DNA of 64,000 nucleotides from Nigrospora sphaerica (lineage: Eukaryota; Ascomycota; Sordariomycetes; Amphisphaeriales; Apiosporaceae). The translations under genes were made by a program, and so were the position numbers. The notes beneath the pieces were generated by a model, which worked only from the letters and a program-made list of their open reading frames with translations, did not search any database and was not told the origin of the DNA. The stretch's first letter is position 1, and each line of letters starts with the position of its first letter. The stretch lies in the NCBI GenBank assembly GCA_018287875.1, contig JAGVVL010000003.1, forward strand, positions 34,263 through 98,262, read 5' to 3'. Shown here one piece after another: positions 35,264 through 46,300 of the stretch.

Positions 35264-35835
35264 TAAGAAACCCCCACGCGTGACATCCACTTCGGAACTC
35301 CAAACGCCTGGACAACATCAAGGCGGCTGATATGCGCTCTGATGATTCAAGGAGATAATAGGCGAATTCAACGCCTACAGTGGCGTTTTTCCAATTATAT
35401 TTCGTCGCGGGTACAGCCAGACCGGCCACGACGGCGCGAATACGCAGGCGTCGGCCACTGTCAAGACGGTTAACGGGATGTCCATGCTTGGTCTGCGGGA
35501 CGGGCTTCGCCACCAGACAGCAAGTCCGTACATTCTTGGCAGCGTGCATCTAGGGCTTCGGCTTGTCGCCTACCCCTTAGGAAGCGCGCCGGGTCAACCT
35601 GGACAACGCCAATATTGGTTCAGGGCGACTTTCTGGCTTGAACCGGCAACCATCGCTACAGTTTATCGGTTCGGCCGGATGGTATTATTCGGGATCAGCC
35701 GCTTGCATCCTTACCAGCAGTCGTTTAACCCGCAAGACGCAGTATCGTGGGTTGTGCTTCCGCTAAGCAAACGCATGTTGTGGAAGTCTAAACGTCGCCC
35801 TGACCTTGTATATTATCTAAAAAGAGGCCGTGCCT
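35264..35835. other. intergenic between pogo element and lactonase gene
   Basis: No supported gene. Confidence 0.5.
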
Positions 35836-37190
35836 TTACCAGTCCCTCGACAGCTTCTCCCTGGTGTTCTTTACGTGCCAAACACCACCCTTGCCTACCA
35901 CCCACAACTCGTGCTCACCAAAGACGAGGTTGACGGGGTCGTTGCCGCCGCCGCCCATGCGGATGGAGCCCAGGACCCAGCCGGATTCGGGATCGACGAC
36001 GTCGACAGCCTCACCGCCGGCGCCGAAGATCCAGCCACCAGCGCTGGCGCGCACGCCGTCGTAGAAGTACTGTGGAGCGCGCGTCAGCAGGCGCTTGTTG
36101 GTGAGCACTGGCTGCCGTTGACCCGTGCTCTTGGACGTCGCAAAGTCGAATGCCCACAAGTCACGCTGGCCCTGCTCGTCGCGGCGCGATGGCTTCACAC
36201 GGACGCGCCGGTGTCCGACACGTACAGAGACCCGCCGTCAGGTGATACGGCGATTCCGTTCGTGTTTCCCGGCAGGTACGTCAGCTCCTTGATCCTCAGC
36301 GTGGTGCCGTTGACGAAGTAGACGGTGGGCGGCGTGGGCTGCCCGTATGGATGTAGGTTGCGGCCCTGGGGACAGATGTCGTTAGTTGGCACGCAGACGC
36401 TCAAGACGCCAAGCAAGACATAGATGGCGGGCCGGCACGTACCCAGCCTGACAATGAGTCGGTGAGGTAATAATTCCCCTCGCGGTCGAGGTCCAAGTCG
36501 TTGAAGCTTATGAACGGCTGCTCGTAATGGTTGTTAAGGATCGTCGTTCGCTCCCACGTCGTGGGGTCGATAGTGGCGAGAAGGGCCGTCTCGGCCGGGC
36601 CTCCATCTGTGACGACGTGTAGCTTGCCCTTACTGTACACGCACCCGTGCACATTCCACGTGGGGGTTGGTCTGGATCCTGGTCAGGTTGTTGGTTTTGA
36701 GATCCAGTAGATACTGGTAGTCATGGCCCCCGTTTTCTCCGCCGCCGGGAGGGCCCCATTCTACAAAGAACAGCTGGGAAGTCTCCTGTATATGGCAAGG
36801 CGCCTCATGAACCTGAAACGGCAAGACTTGGATCTGCTCCACTGTCGCATCAGGTCCCATGATGTCAAAGAAGCGAGGGTCGTAGGCGACAAAGTTAGTT
36901 TGGTTAATGCGCTCGTTGCTGCAAGGAAGCGTTGGTGGTTAGGTCCTGTTTAGGAACTTTATGTGGTACTTTACTCACATGGCGGCAACCCTGCCATCCT
37001 GGACTTGGGCAGCAGACGGCGCGTCGAAACCGGAGCGGTTGAACTGGCCGGGTATTACAGCCAAGAGGGAGTTTTCATTAGATACCCACGCCCACCGGCT
37101 ACCATTAAACCCTGAAGGAATCGCATCGAGCTGAGCTTGCGCTGCAGCCAAGCTCACGGCAGCAAAATTGGCGATATATGGTGTGCGCAT
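35836..37190 (-). CDS. secreted SMP-30/gluconolactonase-family lactonase, two introns, frameshifts
   Basis: Six-bladed beta-propeller lactonohydrolase. Start 37190 with signal peptide MRTPYIANFAAVSLAAAQAQ. Intron 1 at 36919-36978 (GTGAGT...GCAG) joins VAA(I) to NERINQTNFVAYDPRFFDI, and intron 2 at 36366-36442 (GTACGT...CCAG, branch CTAAC) joins LSGW to GRNLHPYG. Family motifs: EAPCHIQETSQLFFVEW (metal-binding Glu region), SFNDLDLDREGNYYLTDS (Asn/Asp metal ligands), PGNTNGIAVSPDGGSLYVSDTG (Asn and Asp ligands) and NDPVNLVFGEHELWVVGKGGVW near the end. One extra C in a run near 36657-36661 and a second indel near 36197 shift the frame; otherwise conserved. About 430 residues, usual for fungal secreted members. 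Likely opens sugar or aromatic lactones; substrate unknown. Confidence 0.8.
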
Positions 37191-38104
37191 GATCTAGAGG
37201 CGCTTTGTGAAAAGTGCCGTGAAGTAAGAGGAAACCCTGAGAGGTGAAATTAGCATTTAAGGGCGCATTATATGTGACTCTCCAACGTCGGGCCGGGGCC
37301 GATAGGGGTGAAGTAATATCCCCATAATAGCGACGGGAATCTTCCGATAACGGTAACGGGAATCTTCCGAGAATCCGTAGCCTAGCAGGAATCCAAGGAA
37401 ACATAATCTATGCAGGTATGGGGAACCACTTTTATTTTTAACGTGCCCCTTACGAGACCCATCTTGGGAGATGTACTACTCAGTATATGGCGCGCCAAGG
37501 AGCGGGGAGCTTAGCTTTCCACCGGTTTGCGCAGTCTGACTCTTTGGGGCCGTGATGCTAGAAGCCACGCGGAAGGAATTTGAGGCGGCCAAGACTATTA
37601 AGATGCTGCTATATAACCCGGCAAGCAGCCGGGAAAAGCCCGGGCAATACGTCATTACACCTTGCCACCCTGGGTTAGGCAGGCGATGATCTTTCCTGCA
37701 GAGATACGATGGCCCGTAACCCAATGGAGAATGGAGTAGATCCGACCCTTGGCAACCAAAAGGGGGAACGGCCCCCACGCTTAGCATATCGGGGCGCGAA
37801 AAGCCTGTACCGCCCGAGCTGCTCACCAGCGTACCTGATTATGGAGTCCCCATGGGGGAGATGCGAGGCGGGATTATGGTGGCGAAACTTAGAAGCTCTG
37901 CATGAAGTATTATATAAAACCAGAAGAATGAAAGGTGCTAAATCAAGTGTCCTCGTCGACGCACTGGTGGTAGCCGGCGGCGGGCCCGCCCAGCACCGGA
38001 CATCGCGGCATCTGGCCCTCGGGGCACGCCTAGTCATCGCAGCCGGAACTTGAACGGCACTCGACCTTTCGCGGCGGGCGAGGCCGGGCGTCGCAGCTGT
38101 TGAG
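37191..38104. other. intergenic; promoter side of lactonase, short direct repeat
   Basis: ACGGGAATCTTCCGA occurs twice in tandem at about 37329-37372, some 150 bases upstream of the lactonase ATG, a possible factor-binding site. No gene seen further right up to 38104. Confidence 0.45.
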
Positions 38105-38845
38105 CTAGGTCGCCAGCGCGCCCGTGCCCGGGTCGACGGCGATGTAGGCGGCACGACCCGTCGCCTGCAGCTGCGTCCAGCGGGCGTTGGAGCCGGCCGT
38201 GCTGACGCCGCTCGCCACCTCGCCCTGCGCTCGCCACGTCGGCAGGTTCGGGTAGTCGTTGGTCCAGACGTAGTTGGCCTGGCCGTCGCTGTCGACGTCG
38301 GCGAAGCCGATCTCCTCAGGCCGCTTGCTGATGCCGGACGCGTCGGCGCCGGGCATCGGCCGCCAGTCGGGCCCCGGCGTCGTGCTGTGCACGTTCTGGT
38401 AGATGGTGGTGCGCCCGCCCCGGTGAAGGAAGATGTAGTCGTCCATGCCGTCGCCGTCGATGTCGACGAAGCGCACGTAAGCGCCCGGCCCCAGCCCCGT
38501 CGCAATCTCGCCCATCGGCTCCTAGAGCCATCCCTCGGCCCTCTCGGCGTGCGGCCCCGGTTGAGGTACAGGTTCAGTGCGCTCGTGTTGGCATCAAGCA
38601 CCAGGTAGTCGTCCTTACCATCGCCGTCGATGTCGCCGAATTGTACACGAGCCGCCGGTGCCGCCCCTCACGCGATGGCGCCCCGTTATTTAATGGCTCC
38701 CACAGCCATCCGAGGCTGTCGTCGACGTTGGGGCTCTTGTTAAGGAACACAGTTGAAGCTCCTATATGAAGGTCGAGCCACACGTAGTCGTCGATGCCAT
38801 CACCGTCAATGTCGACGAAGCGTACGCCGTCGATGGCTATTGAGG
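38105..38845 (-). pseudogene. FG-GAP/VCBS-repeat protein fragment, 5' end lost
   Basis: C-terminal part of an extracellular beta-propeller built of calcium-binding FG-GAP repeats, as found behind fungal esterase or hydrolase domains. Repeats seen: VRFVDIDGDGIDDYVWLD (about 38830-38770), VQFGDIDGDGKDDYLVLD (about 38645-38590), VRFVDIDGDGMDDYIFLH (about 38475-38420) and IGFADVDSDGQANYVWTN (about 38305-38255), each with the DxDGDGxDDY loop. The frame shifts between repeats 1 and 2 and between 2 and 3. A TAG at 38105 stands where the family usually has Trp-Leu-Asn. The gene has no beginning: coding homology stops at about 38845, exactly where an unrelated gene fragment starts on the other strand. 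Confidence 0.75.
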
Positions 38846-38855
38846 TATCGGCGGC

Positions 38856-39148
38856 GCGGCGCCGTCCATGTGCGCTACGCCTTTAGCCGCGCCCCCGCCA
38901 GCGAGGGCTACGTCCATGTCCAGGACCGCCTGCTGCGCGACCGCGCCGACGTGGCCGCCATGTGGGACGCCGGCGCCCGCTTCTACAACTGCGGCGGCCG
39001 CGCCGTGGCCCGCGACGTCGGCGAGGTCGCGTCGCGCCTCATTGCCGAGCGCGCACGCGAACGGGGCGAGGACGTCTCGGAGGAGGCCGTTGCCGAGTTC
39101 AAGAGGCGCATGAGGAACGAGAGGTTCGTGGCCGACATTTTCGACTAA
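38856..39148 (+). pseudogene. C-terminal fragment of a CYP505-type P450 reductase
   Basis: Reads VHVRYAFSRAP, YVHVQDRLLRDRADVAAMWDAGARFYNCGGRAVARDVGEVASRL and ends RMRNERFVADIFD plus stop. This is the NADPH-binding C-terminus of self-sufficient fatty-acid hydroxylases (P450 fused to its reductase). Only about 97 codons are present; the heme domain and flavin domains are absent upstream. Intact frame and conserved residues suggest a recent truncation. It abuts the FG-GAP fragment head to head. Confidence 0.75.
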
Positions 39149-39533
39149 AAAGGGTGCGTTGGGGAGGCATCCGCGGCATGTCGCGGTGGCGTGTCGTTCT
39201 AAGCGAAGTAACTAGTATAAGGGTGGCTGTGGGCGTTGGCTACGGGGTGCACTGGGAGAAACGGCACGGCACATCATAGTAAAGTACAGGAAACAGGAAA
39301 CCCGGACAATGGACAGCTAGTTGAATTTCAAGATCTGAGTGTTGAAAGTGACGATCCATCCCTTAATCATATACAGGTGTGTGTATCTGGGATAATCTTC
39401 CACCTCCTGGATCCCTAATTCTTTCTCTCTCCAATCAATCTATCTCTTCCTCTGCTCACCGCACCTCCGTTCCACACCGAGCGCACGCGAGCCACGTTAG
39501 TCCTATGCAGAATAGCCTCGCCCTTGGTGTCTT
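39149..39533. other. intergenic, no gene
   Basis: Short stretch between the reductase fragment and the zinc-finger gene; nothing recognised. Confidence 0.5.
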
Positions 39534-41028
39534 CTACCGTCTCGTTCCCTGGGCGCACGCACTCGCTCCGGTCCTAACAGCGTCCGTCCCCTCGCTTCTG
39601 CGCGGATGCATCACGGCCCCAAGCGGTAGACGAGCCGCCCTCCGGGGCATCCCATAGTCTCTGCCTGAGATGTTCCGGGACGGCCTTTCTGTCAACTGCC
39701 ATGGGGAACACCCGGATGACCGGGGAGTCGTGACCTTCTCGCACAGCGCCACACAGGGTCCGCCGCCGTTCTCTTCGACCGCCGTCCGCAGCCGCACCAA
39801 GACGGCAACCAGTCTGCGTAAGTCGTCCTGGCGCTTCGTCTCCCAGTCGGCAAAACCCGCCGCCACGTCGGTAATCCTAATGTCCACGAAGGTGCCCTCG
39901 CTATGGCGGCCGAAAATCAGCCAAGGGGTGCGGCCGAACCAGAGCTGGGGCAAAAACTGCCCTGGGCCCTTGGGCTTGCTGGCCGTCTTGATTTCGGCCG
40001 CCGTTTCCTGGGCCATGGGTGATGCCACTTGGCAGGCGGGTCTGTCGGCGGCAGGCGTCTCTACAGCGCCGTCGGCAATGGCGAGGTTTCTCATGGCGAG
40101 GTCCAACTGGTTGGGCTGGTCACCTTGCTCGCCGGTGCTGTCGTAGTATGCGTCCACCTCGAAGCGCACGACGCAAGATAGCTCGCCAAGCTGGTAGTGA
40201 AGGGCCCGGTGATGCGCTGCGCTGTCTTCCAGGCCCGCCGGATACCGAGTGAAGGCACTCTCGAAGCTTCGGCCCCAGCCGGCATTCTGCGAGCCCCGGA
40301 TCAGCTCCCGCGCGTTCCTCTCGCAGCGCTCGATGACCAGAGTGCGATGCTCCAAAAGGAGGTTGATACGGAAGCTGTCCTGCTTGCGGCCCGCGGCAAA
40401 GTCGAGGAGCTTCCGGAGGCTGTTGCGGTTCACCAGAACGTCCACGTCGTCGAAACGGAACGACGGGTTCATCGAGACCACCGCCCGGAACAGCGGTTCA
40501 AAAGGGAACTTGGGGATGCGTGCAGCATTCTGGTCCACGAAGTAGTTGCCCTGATCCCTCGGCAGGGTCACGGGCAACGGGACATGCTGCCAGAGGGCCG
40601 CTGACCCTACTGGTGGTCAGGCACGGCGAAAGGAGAATTAGGGAGCAGGCTCCTGAACGCGAGTACGCACCGGGTATGTGGAATTGGACGTTCCGGCATT
40701 TCCGCCAGTTGTAGCTGCAGACCAGCTCGCAGCCGAGGGCGCTCGAGACGGGCGTGTCGGACGGCTCAAGGGCGGCGCCGTGGATCTGGCCGATGAGGGC
40801 GGTGGCGCGTACGTTCTTCCACAGCCACGCGTCGCGCGGGGCACGAGGCGGGGTGCGGGGCGGCGCAGGCGAGGGGCGAGGCGGGGCGGCGAGAGGGCGA
40901 GGCGGGGCAGCGGAAGGGCGCGCCCGGCCCGCGTCGGCGTCGTGTCTGTGCGCTTGGGCGCTGTCCCTTTGATGCCGTCCGAGGGCGGCGCACGAGGTGA
41001 ACTCGCGCCCGCACGGGCACGGAAACAT
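39534..41028 (-). CDS. zinc-finger hypothetical protein, 477 aa (family often mislabelled GGPP synthetase)
   Basis: Exon 1 is 41028-40671 and exon 2 is 40609-39534; the 61-nt intron (GTGCGT donor, CTGAC branch, CCAG acceptor) is phase-correct, giving 477 residues with no break. Residues 1-27 form a C2H2-like finger (CPCGREFTSCAALGRHQRDS) followed by a Pro/Ala/Arg-rich linker, then ATALIGQIHGAALEPSDTPVSS and SYNWRKC. Exon 2 carries the conserved body: NYFVDQNAARIPKFPFEPLFRAV, FRFDDVDVLVNRNSLRKLLDFA, SFRINLLLEHRTLVIERCERNARELI, and YQLGELSCVVRFEVDAYY. From memory, fungal proteins with this body are commonly annotated as geranylgeranyl pyrophosphate synthetase, but I see no DDxxD prenyl-synthase motif, so that name should not be trusted. 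Function unknown, probably nuclear or nucleic-acid linked because of the finger. Confidence 0.75.
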
Positions 41029-43081
41029 GGCGGATGTGTGGCGGTAAGGTGCAGTCAGAAGGAACTTTAGTGGGGAAGTAAAAGCTACTACTGCACAGTA
41101 ATAAACGAAGGGCCTTGGAAAAACCAAGTGGACGCTGCCAAGCCGGCCGACTCCCCGCTTTCGAGGAATTCAGCCCAAGTGGGCCGCAATAGGCAGGACC
41201 AGTTTCGTTGCCCGAGAATAAGCACACGAGGCCATGGATGTGTGTATGCAGGAGTCCCCTGCCTTCTCTAGTTCTCTTCTTTTCTTTTCTCTCTTCAAAC
41301 CATCTACTGAAGCTACCTTCGTTTAATAAGCCTTAACTATTTGCACATCAGTCGTGGATATTGGGTGAAGCTGGCGAACAAAGGTGGGTTGAATCAGATT
41401 GACTGAAGAGGGCAGACAAAGAGAACCGGAGGAAGGAGGAGACTCCTTCTATATACGCATGACCAGTGGTATGATCAAGTCTTCCAATAGAAGGGTTTAG
41501 CAGCGACCAAGGGAGAGTGCTTTGCGGGGATAGGGTGTGCTCAGTAAAACACTTATCAAACGATGATTTCTTGAACAGCAAGTCGATAACAGCGAGGTGT
41601 CCATGCTTCGCGGACATGAGCCATGATCGATGTTTTCACCGAATCAGTAGTCGGAAATACAAGCCGGTAGACCCTCCCGCGCGCCTTGATACTCATAAGG
41701 TGGGGGCTTGATCCAGCGGCACGGCCAGGTTCATCGGCGATCGGCCATGAAAAGAGGAGTTAAAAAAGCAAAAATATACAACACCGAGGATTCTCAGGTC
41801 GTCACCTGACGCTAGTACTAATTTGGCGCTTTCCAGCTTATCTATGGGAGAGTGGACGGGATCCGGAGTTTTCTGGAAGCTATGGCCGTATGTGCTCACA
41901 TTCGGTAACTTTAGACTATATCGATAAGTGCAAGTTGCTGCTCCATCCATACCCCTCCGACTAAGACCCGGCGTGGAGGACCTGGTCAGCGCAAAAATCA
42001 CAGGAGCACTGAATACTACTGTGAAAGCGCCGCCAAGATTACGGCCTACACGGTGGCTGCATGTGCAATCTCCCATACTTCCCACTGTACACCAAGATAA
42101 GGATACAGGAAAGACCCAAATCCAGCCGGGAATGACATGGGGTGGAGTGCCCAGAGTATAGGGCGTCACCGTGGTGCATGCCGAGCCGGGATCGAGGGGC
42201 CGGCGCGCGAGGAGCCCCACGTCGTAAGCGCCGACGGGCTTGAGCAGGGAAACGCAGGGAGGGGAAGGTGAAAAACATCGGGCAAGACGGGTTTTCTAAT
42301 TGGCTATCGAAGAGAAGGCAGAGCCAATGGAGGCAGGGATTATGTACCTATATTATAGCCCATCTTCACAAGGCGGCTGTGACGTTTGATCATAAGATCT
42401 GGCCGCTTTCGTGCGCACCATCTTCGCTTTTCTGTAGGCGTTTCGCCAAAGACTTACAAAACGGTGTATTAACCGTCGCTCTGTGTACCACCCTTCCTGA
42501 GCGAACACTCCTTGTCCCCGTTGCCATGGGCATCTCGCCGCGGGCCTGTAGGCATCTGGATCGTAGATATAGCGCAGCTTAGCATCACATCTTTTCTTTA
42601 TGGATCGGCCATCACGGGTAACCGGGTGCAGATATAGGCCGAAAATAAGTCCGTGGAATAGTCGAGATCTACAGGGCAGACACACGGGCCCGGGAAGCTG
42701 GACCAGTCCGTCACCCGTCGCGCCCGCTGATGCCCACCCAGACCCCGCTGTGGATACCACCACATATCAAGGATAAGAAACCGGGCGGGATGCAAAGGAC
42801 ATTTACCCGGCCAGACCCACTTGACTAGTTCGAAGACGACAGCCTTTGCGAATGCGAGTGACGTAGACCTGTGAGGAGGACTACTGCCCATCTTGCGGGG
42901 GTGTCGTCTCCCAGAAGCTGGTCATTAGATAAGTGTTACCCACTGGTCAATCGATTCTGCTTAAAGTGATAAGACCTTCTACGTTCTCTTCCTCCGAGAC
43001 AAGCCGGGAGGTGAATAAGCTTGCGGCGTGCCCTGTGTGAAGCTTCCAGCCAGAAAAGTGACAAGAATACCAACAACTATC
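41029..43081. other. intergenic, 2 kb, with a possible ankyrin-repeat remnant
   Basis: On the minus strand about 41760-41560 contains HGRSPMNLAVPLDQ and SAKHGHLAVIDLLFKK in different frames, both resembling ankyrin-repeat helices; probably a decayed gene end. A 175-codon minus frame at 41693-42220 overlaps this, with weakly hydrophobic stretches and no family resemblance. Nothing else found. Confidence 0.35.
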
Positions 43082-44818
43082 ATGGGATCTCTTGCAGATT
43101 TCAAGCACGCCCTACCAGGGGTTCTGTATTTCCCTCGGGGCCGACAACTCTAGCCCTAACCCTCATTGTAAGTATCTCGCCCGCTTTATAGTACATTCCG
43201 TGTTGACAAAGGTGCAACGGATACAGCTCTTCCTGACCGTCATCGGCGTATGTATCTACCGGGTTTGGTTCCACCCCTCGCCGCCTTCCGGGGCCGGCGC
43301 GATACGCCGTGACAGAGTTGCCGCAGAACATTGAGTCCATGATTCGGGAACGTGGTTTAGGCGGACGACGGAACTGCATCGGCGCTACGGGCCCGTCGTA
43401 CGCGTGGGGCCCAACTCCCTCTCCGTAGACGGCAGCGTCGGCTGGCCACAGGTCTTTGGCCACCAGCCGGGCGGCATCGAGTTTGGTAAAGTCACCAAGT
43501 TCTTCGGCGCCAACAACTCCGAAAACATTATCAGCGCGCCCCGCGAGGCGCATCGCCGCCAGCGTCGCCACCTCGCCCACGCCTTCAGCGAGGCTGCCCT
43601 CGCCGAACAGCAGGAGTTCGTGCTGAAATACGTCGACATTCTCATCAGCAAGATAGCCGAGCAGGCGCATGAGGGCCAACGCGTGAACGTTGTCGATTGG
43701 ATGAATTTCCTGACGTTCGATATTATCGGGGACCCGCCTTCGGCGACGCCTTCCACAGCATGGATCACGGCGACTACCACCCTGGGTCCGCATCGTCACC
43801 GACTCGCTGCCCGGTTTCGCACTGAACCGGTTCGTGGACCACTATCCGGCGCTGAGGCCAGTGTTTCCTTTGTTGCGGACAAAAGGTTCATCGACCAGAT
43901 GCGGACCATGATGAGCATTTCGGAAAACAAGGCCGAGGCGCGAATATCGCAGGGTGAGAAACCGGGCCGGCACGATTTCATGACGTACGTGAACCGGAAG
44001 ACGCGCGATGGCCAAGAGGGCATGACACCGAGAGAAAAGCACCTCACGGGCCCGCTGCTCATCGTCGCCGGCAGCGAGACTACGTCGACGGCCCTGGCCG
44101 GTGCCTTCTTCTTCCTCGGCCATCATCCGGAGGCGCTCGCCCGCTTGCAGGCTGAGGTCCGCGCCGCTTACACCTCCGAGGCGGACGTCAACATGAAGAA
44201 CGTAGCACAGCTGCCCTACCTGATGGCTTGCATCGAGGAGACGCTGCGCCTTTACCCGCCCGCCGTCGAGGTGGCGCCCCGCGTCTCGCCCGGGGCCGAG
44301 GTAGAGGGCAAGTATGTGCCCAAGGGAGTGAGTACTATCATTATGTGACGAGGACGAGCCGAGCTAATACGGACAAACAGACCACGCTCACCGTGAACAG
44401 CTACGCGACATTTCGCAACCCGGCGCACTTTACCGACCCCGACACATTCAAGCCGGAGAGATGGCTGCCGTCCACGCACTCGTGCTATGACGCGCGGTAC
44501 GCCGGCGACAATCACGCCGCCTTCCGCCCTTTCAGCTACGGCCCGCGCGACTGCATCGGCAAGAATCTAGCCAACATGGAAATGCGCATTACGCTCGCAT
44601 GCCTCAACCTCCGCTTCGACTGGACCCTCGTGCCTGACCAAGCTCACTGGCAGCGCGATCAGACCGTCCTCAGCACTTGGAAAAAGACGCCACTGTGGGT
44701 CATCTTTACTGAGCGGACTGATGGAGCTATAGCTTCATCTAGCGGCGGCCGCTCATTGTGTAGCCGTGCTCGAACAAGCCCATGCACGTCAGCTGCAACC
44801 TTCCTTTTGTCGCACTAG
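43082..44818 (+). CDS. cytochrome P450 monooxygenase, two introns, several frameshifts
   Basis: ER-anchored heme monooxygenase. Likely start 43082 (MGSLADFKHALPGVL). Intron 1 at 43168-43226 (GTAAGT...ACAG) is followed by the membrane helix LFLTVIGVCIYRVWFHP. Intron 2 at 44338-44380 is only 43 nt (GTGAGT, CTAAT branch, ACAG) and joins VPKG to TTLTVNSYATF. Motifs: C-helix region AHRRQRRHLAHAFSEAAL, I-helix AGSETTST, K-helix EETLR, and the heme loop FSYGPRDCIG with the Cys ligand. Single-base shifts occur near 43140, 43278 (one C short), 43350 (one T short), 43735 and 43890 (A run), yet between them there are no stops. The C-terminal tail runs into a dispersed repeat at 44808. About 500 residues. 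The heme region recalls trichothecene-type hydroxylases (CYP65-like); this is only an impression. Confidence 0.8.
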
Positions 44819-45006
44819 AGGAGGCGTGGCAAGCGATAGGTTTAAGGTTATCCATTAGAAAGGACAAAAGAAAGAGCTAGAGATAGCAGTCTATATACCC
44901 GTAGCTAGGGACTGCTCTCTATATACTCTATAGGGCCTATATTAAGTCCTTATAGCTCCTCACGTGGCCTGATAAGCGAACTGGTAATAGCCTCATATTA
45001 TTACAC
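44808..45006. repeat. dispersed 200-bp repeat, copy 2 (RIP-like changes)
   Basis: Counterpart of 33067-33266. Where they differ, this copy mostly has T for C or A for G (for example AGGGCCAGACATGG versus AGAGCTAGAGATAG), consistent with RIP of one copy. Confidence 0.7.
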
Positions 45007-45849
45007 ACACTCTTAACGGACGTTCTATCGTTTGCTAACCCTTTATTAGCTTCCTATAATTATTAGGGACGATTTCCACAAAAGTGTTTAATTCTCCTTA
45101 TAGTTTTAGCTTGCTTAATAATATATTAATTACTTTACTAAGTGTTAAGTATAATCTGATCATCATTAAAGTAAGGATAATAGCTAGTTTTCTTAATCGT
45201 TAACATTATTCGAGATATTATTTTTCGCGTTAAGCATTTGATCCTCAAACGCGCCGAATAATATGAATAGTTAAAGGCTATTATTAACCATGCTTACGTT
45301 ATTACTTCTCTTCATCTGTCCTTCAAATTATCGTGAGTCTCTTTATCTCTTATCTCGTTAGCTTTGTTAGCGACTGTGATATTAATTATCGTTTATGAAG
45401 CCTTTTTATATACGCGCATATATATAGATATATATTCACCTTGCTAATCCAGGTCGCTCTCGTACAACATTATCGCTACTACTATTATATCCGCCAGTTG
45501 ATATCTCCTTAAGACTTCTTTATAGCTATTATTAACATCTTGTAGCTGTTACGTCCTTTTTTGGCAGTTTATCTATTAGCGACGGCAGTGTAAGCAAGCT
45601 CCTTAGTGTAACGAAGCGCTATACCTAAGTACTGCGTGACGTAGGGTTTGTACAATCAGGGACAGAGAGCGTCTGTCTAGCTTAAACACTGGTCGTTGGG
45701 TAACTGAATAACTGAAGGTGCTTAACTGGATAAATGGTCTGAACTTTATAATAGGTTGTTAGGAGGTTACTCCTATCTATAGGTGAGATAGATACTTAAA
45801 TTGATTACTAAGGTAATGACTGTCTATATAGGAAATCCTTTTAACTTAT
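45007..45849. other. AT-rich RIP-like block, no gene
   Basis: Strongly AT-rich, full of TTAATA/TATATA words and stops in all frames; probably an older dead repeat whose identity is no longer visible. Confidence 0.55.
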
Positions 45850-45854
45850 ATACT
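45850..45854. repeat. gypsy target-site duplication ATACT, left
   Basis: Matches 58145-58149 exactly. Confidence 0.85.
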
Positions 45855-46177
45855 AGAACAGACAAACACTAGGTGTAGTGCCTGGTGGAAAGACGCGGTC
45901 GTGAGGTCGATCCCTGATAATGTGATAGACATGCCCTCGATTTAGGACGTGCAAGTCCTTGATCAAGGGTATGTCTATCACCCAAGTAAAAGTGAGGTCC
46001 AACTGGGACAATAACTGGGACAAAACGGTTACGAGTGATGGTCTCAAAAGATAAAAGGAAGTGAACATGTCTTGTTGTTGTCTTATCTCTACGGTGGAAG
46101 CTGGACAGCTACTTATAGGTGCAAGTCCTTGATCAGACCCCTGGCATTGGGTGCTTACGTACCCTAGCCCCGTCTCA
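45855..46177 (-). repeat. 3' LTR of the gypsy element
   Basis: 323 bp, matching 57822-58144. It contains the direct repeat GTGCAAGTCCTTGATCA twice (about 45949 and 46119) and two TGATCA palindromes. Confidence 0.95.
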
Positions 46178-46193
46178 ACCGTCCCCCAGTTGG
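46178..46193 (-). other. polypurine tract next to the 3' LTR
   Basis: The coding strand reads CTGGGGGACGGT directly before the LTR. The degenerate element has the matching TGGGGGACGG next to its LTR at 59440, supporting a conserved plus-strand primer. Confidence 0.6.
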
Positions 46194-46300
46194 GAAGCGA
46201 TCGTACCGAATGTCAAAATGAAAAAGCATCACAACTAAAATACAGTGTGTGTGAGAGCGACCAGACTCTAATGAAGGGGCTAGTCTATGCAAGGCCTTGA

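Noticed and set aside
37675..38601. 308-codon Arg/Thr/Ala-rich minus-strand frame
   Set aside because: Shadow of the GC-rich FG-GAP frame; composition is that of a shifted reading.
39534..41028. Geranylgeranyl pyrophosphate synthase
   Set aside because: The usual database name for this fungal family, but no DDxxD motifs or prenyl-synthase pattern are visible.
41693..42220. 175-codon membrane-like frame
   Set aside because: Weak hydrophobicity, no family resemblance, overlaps an ankyrin-like remnant in another frame.
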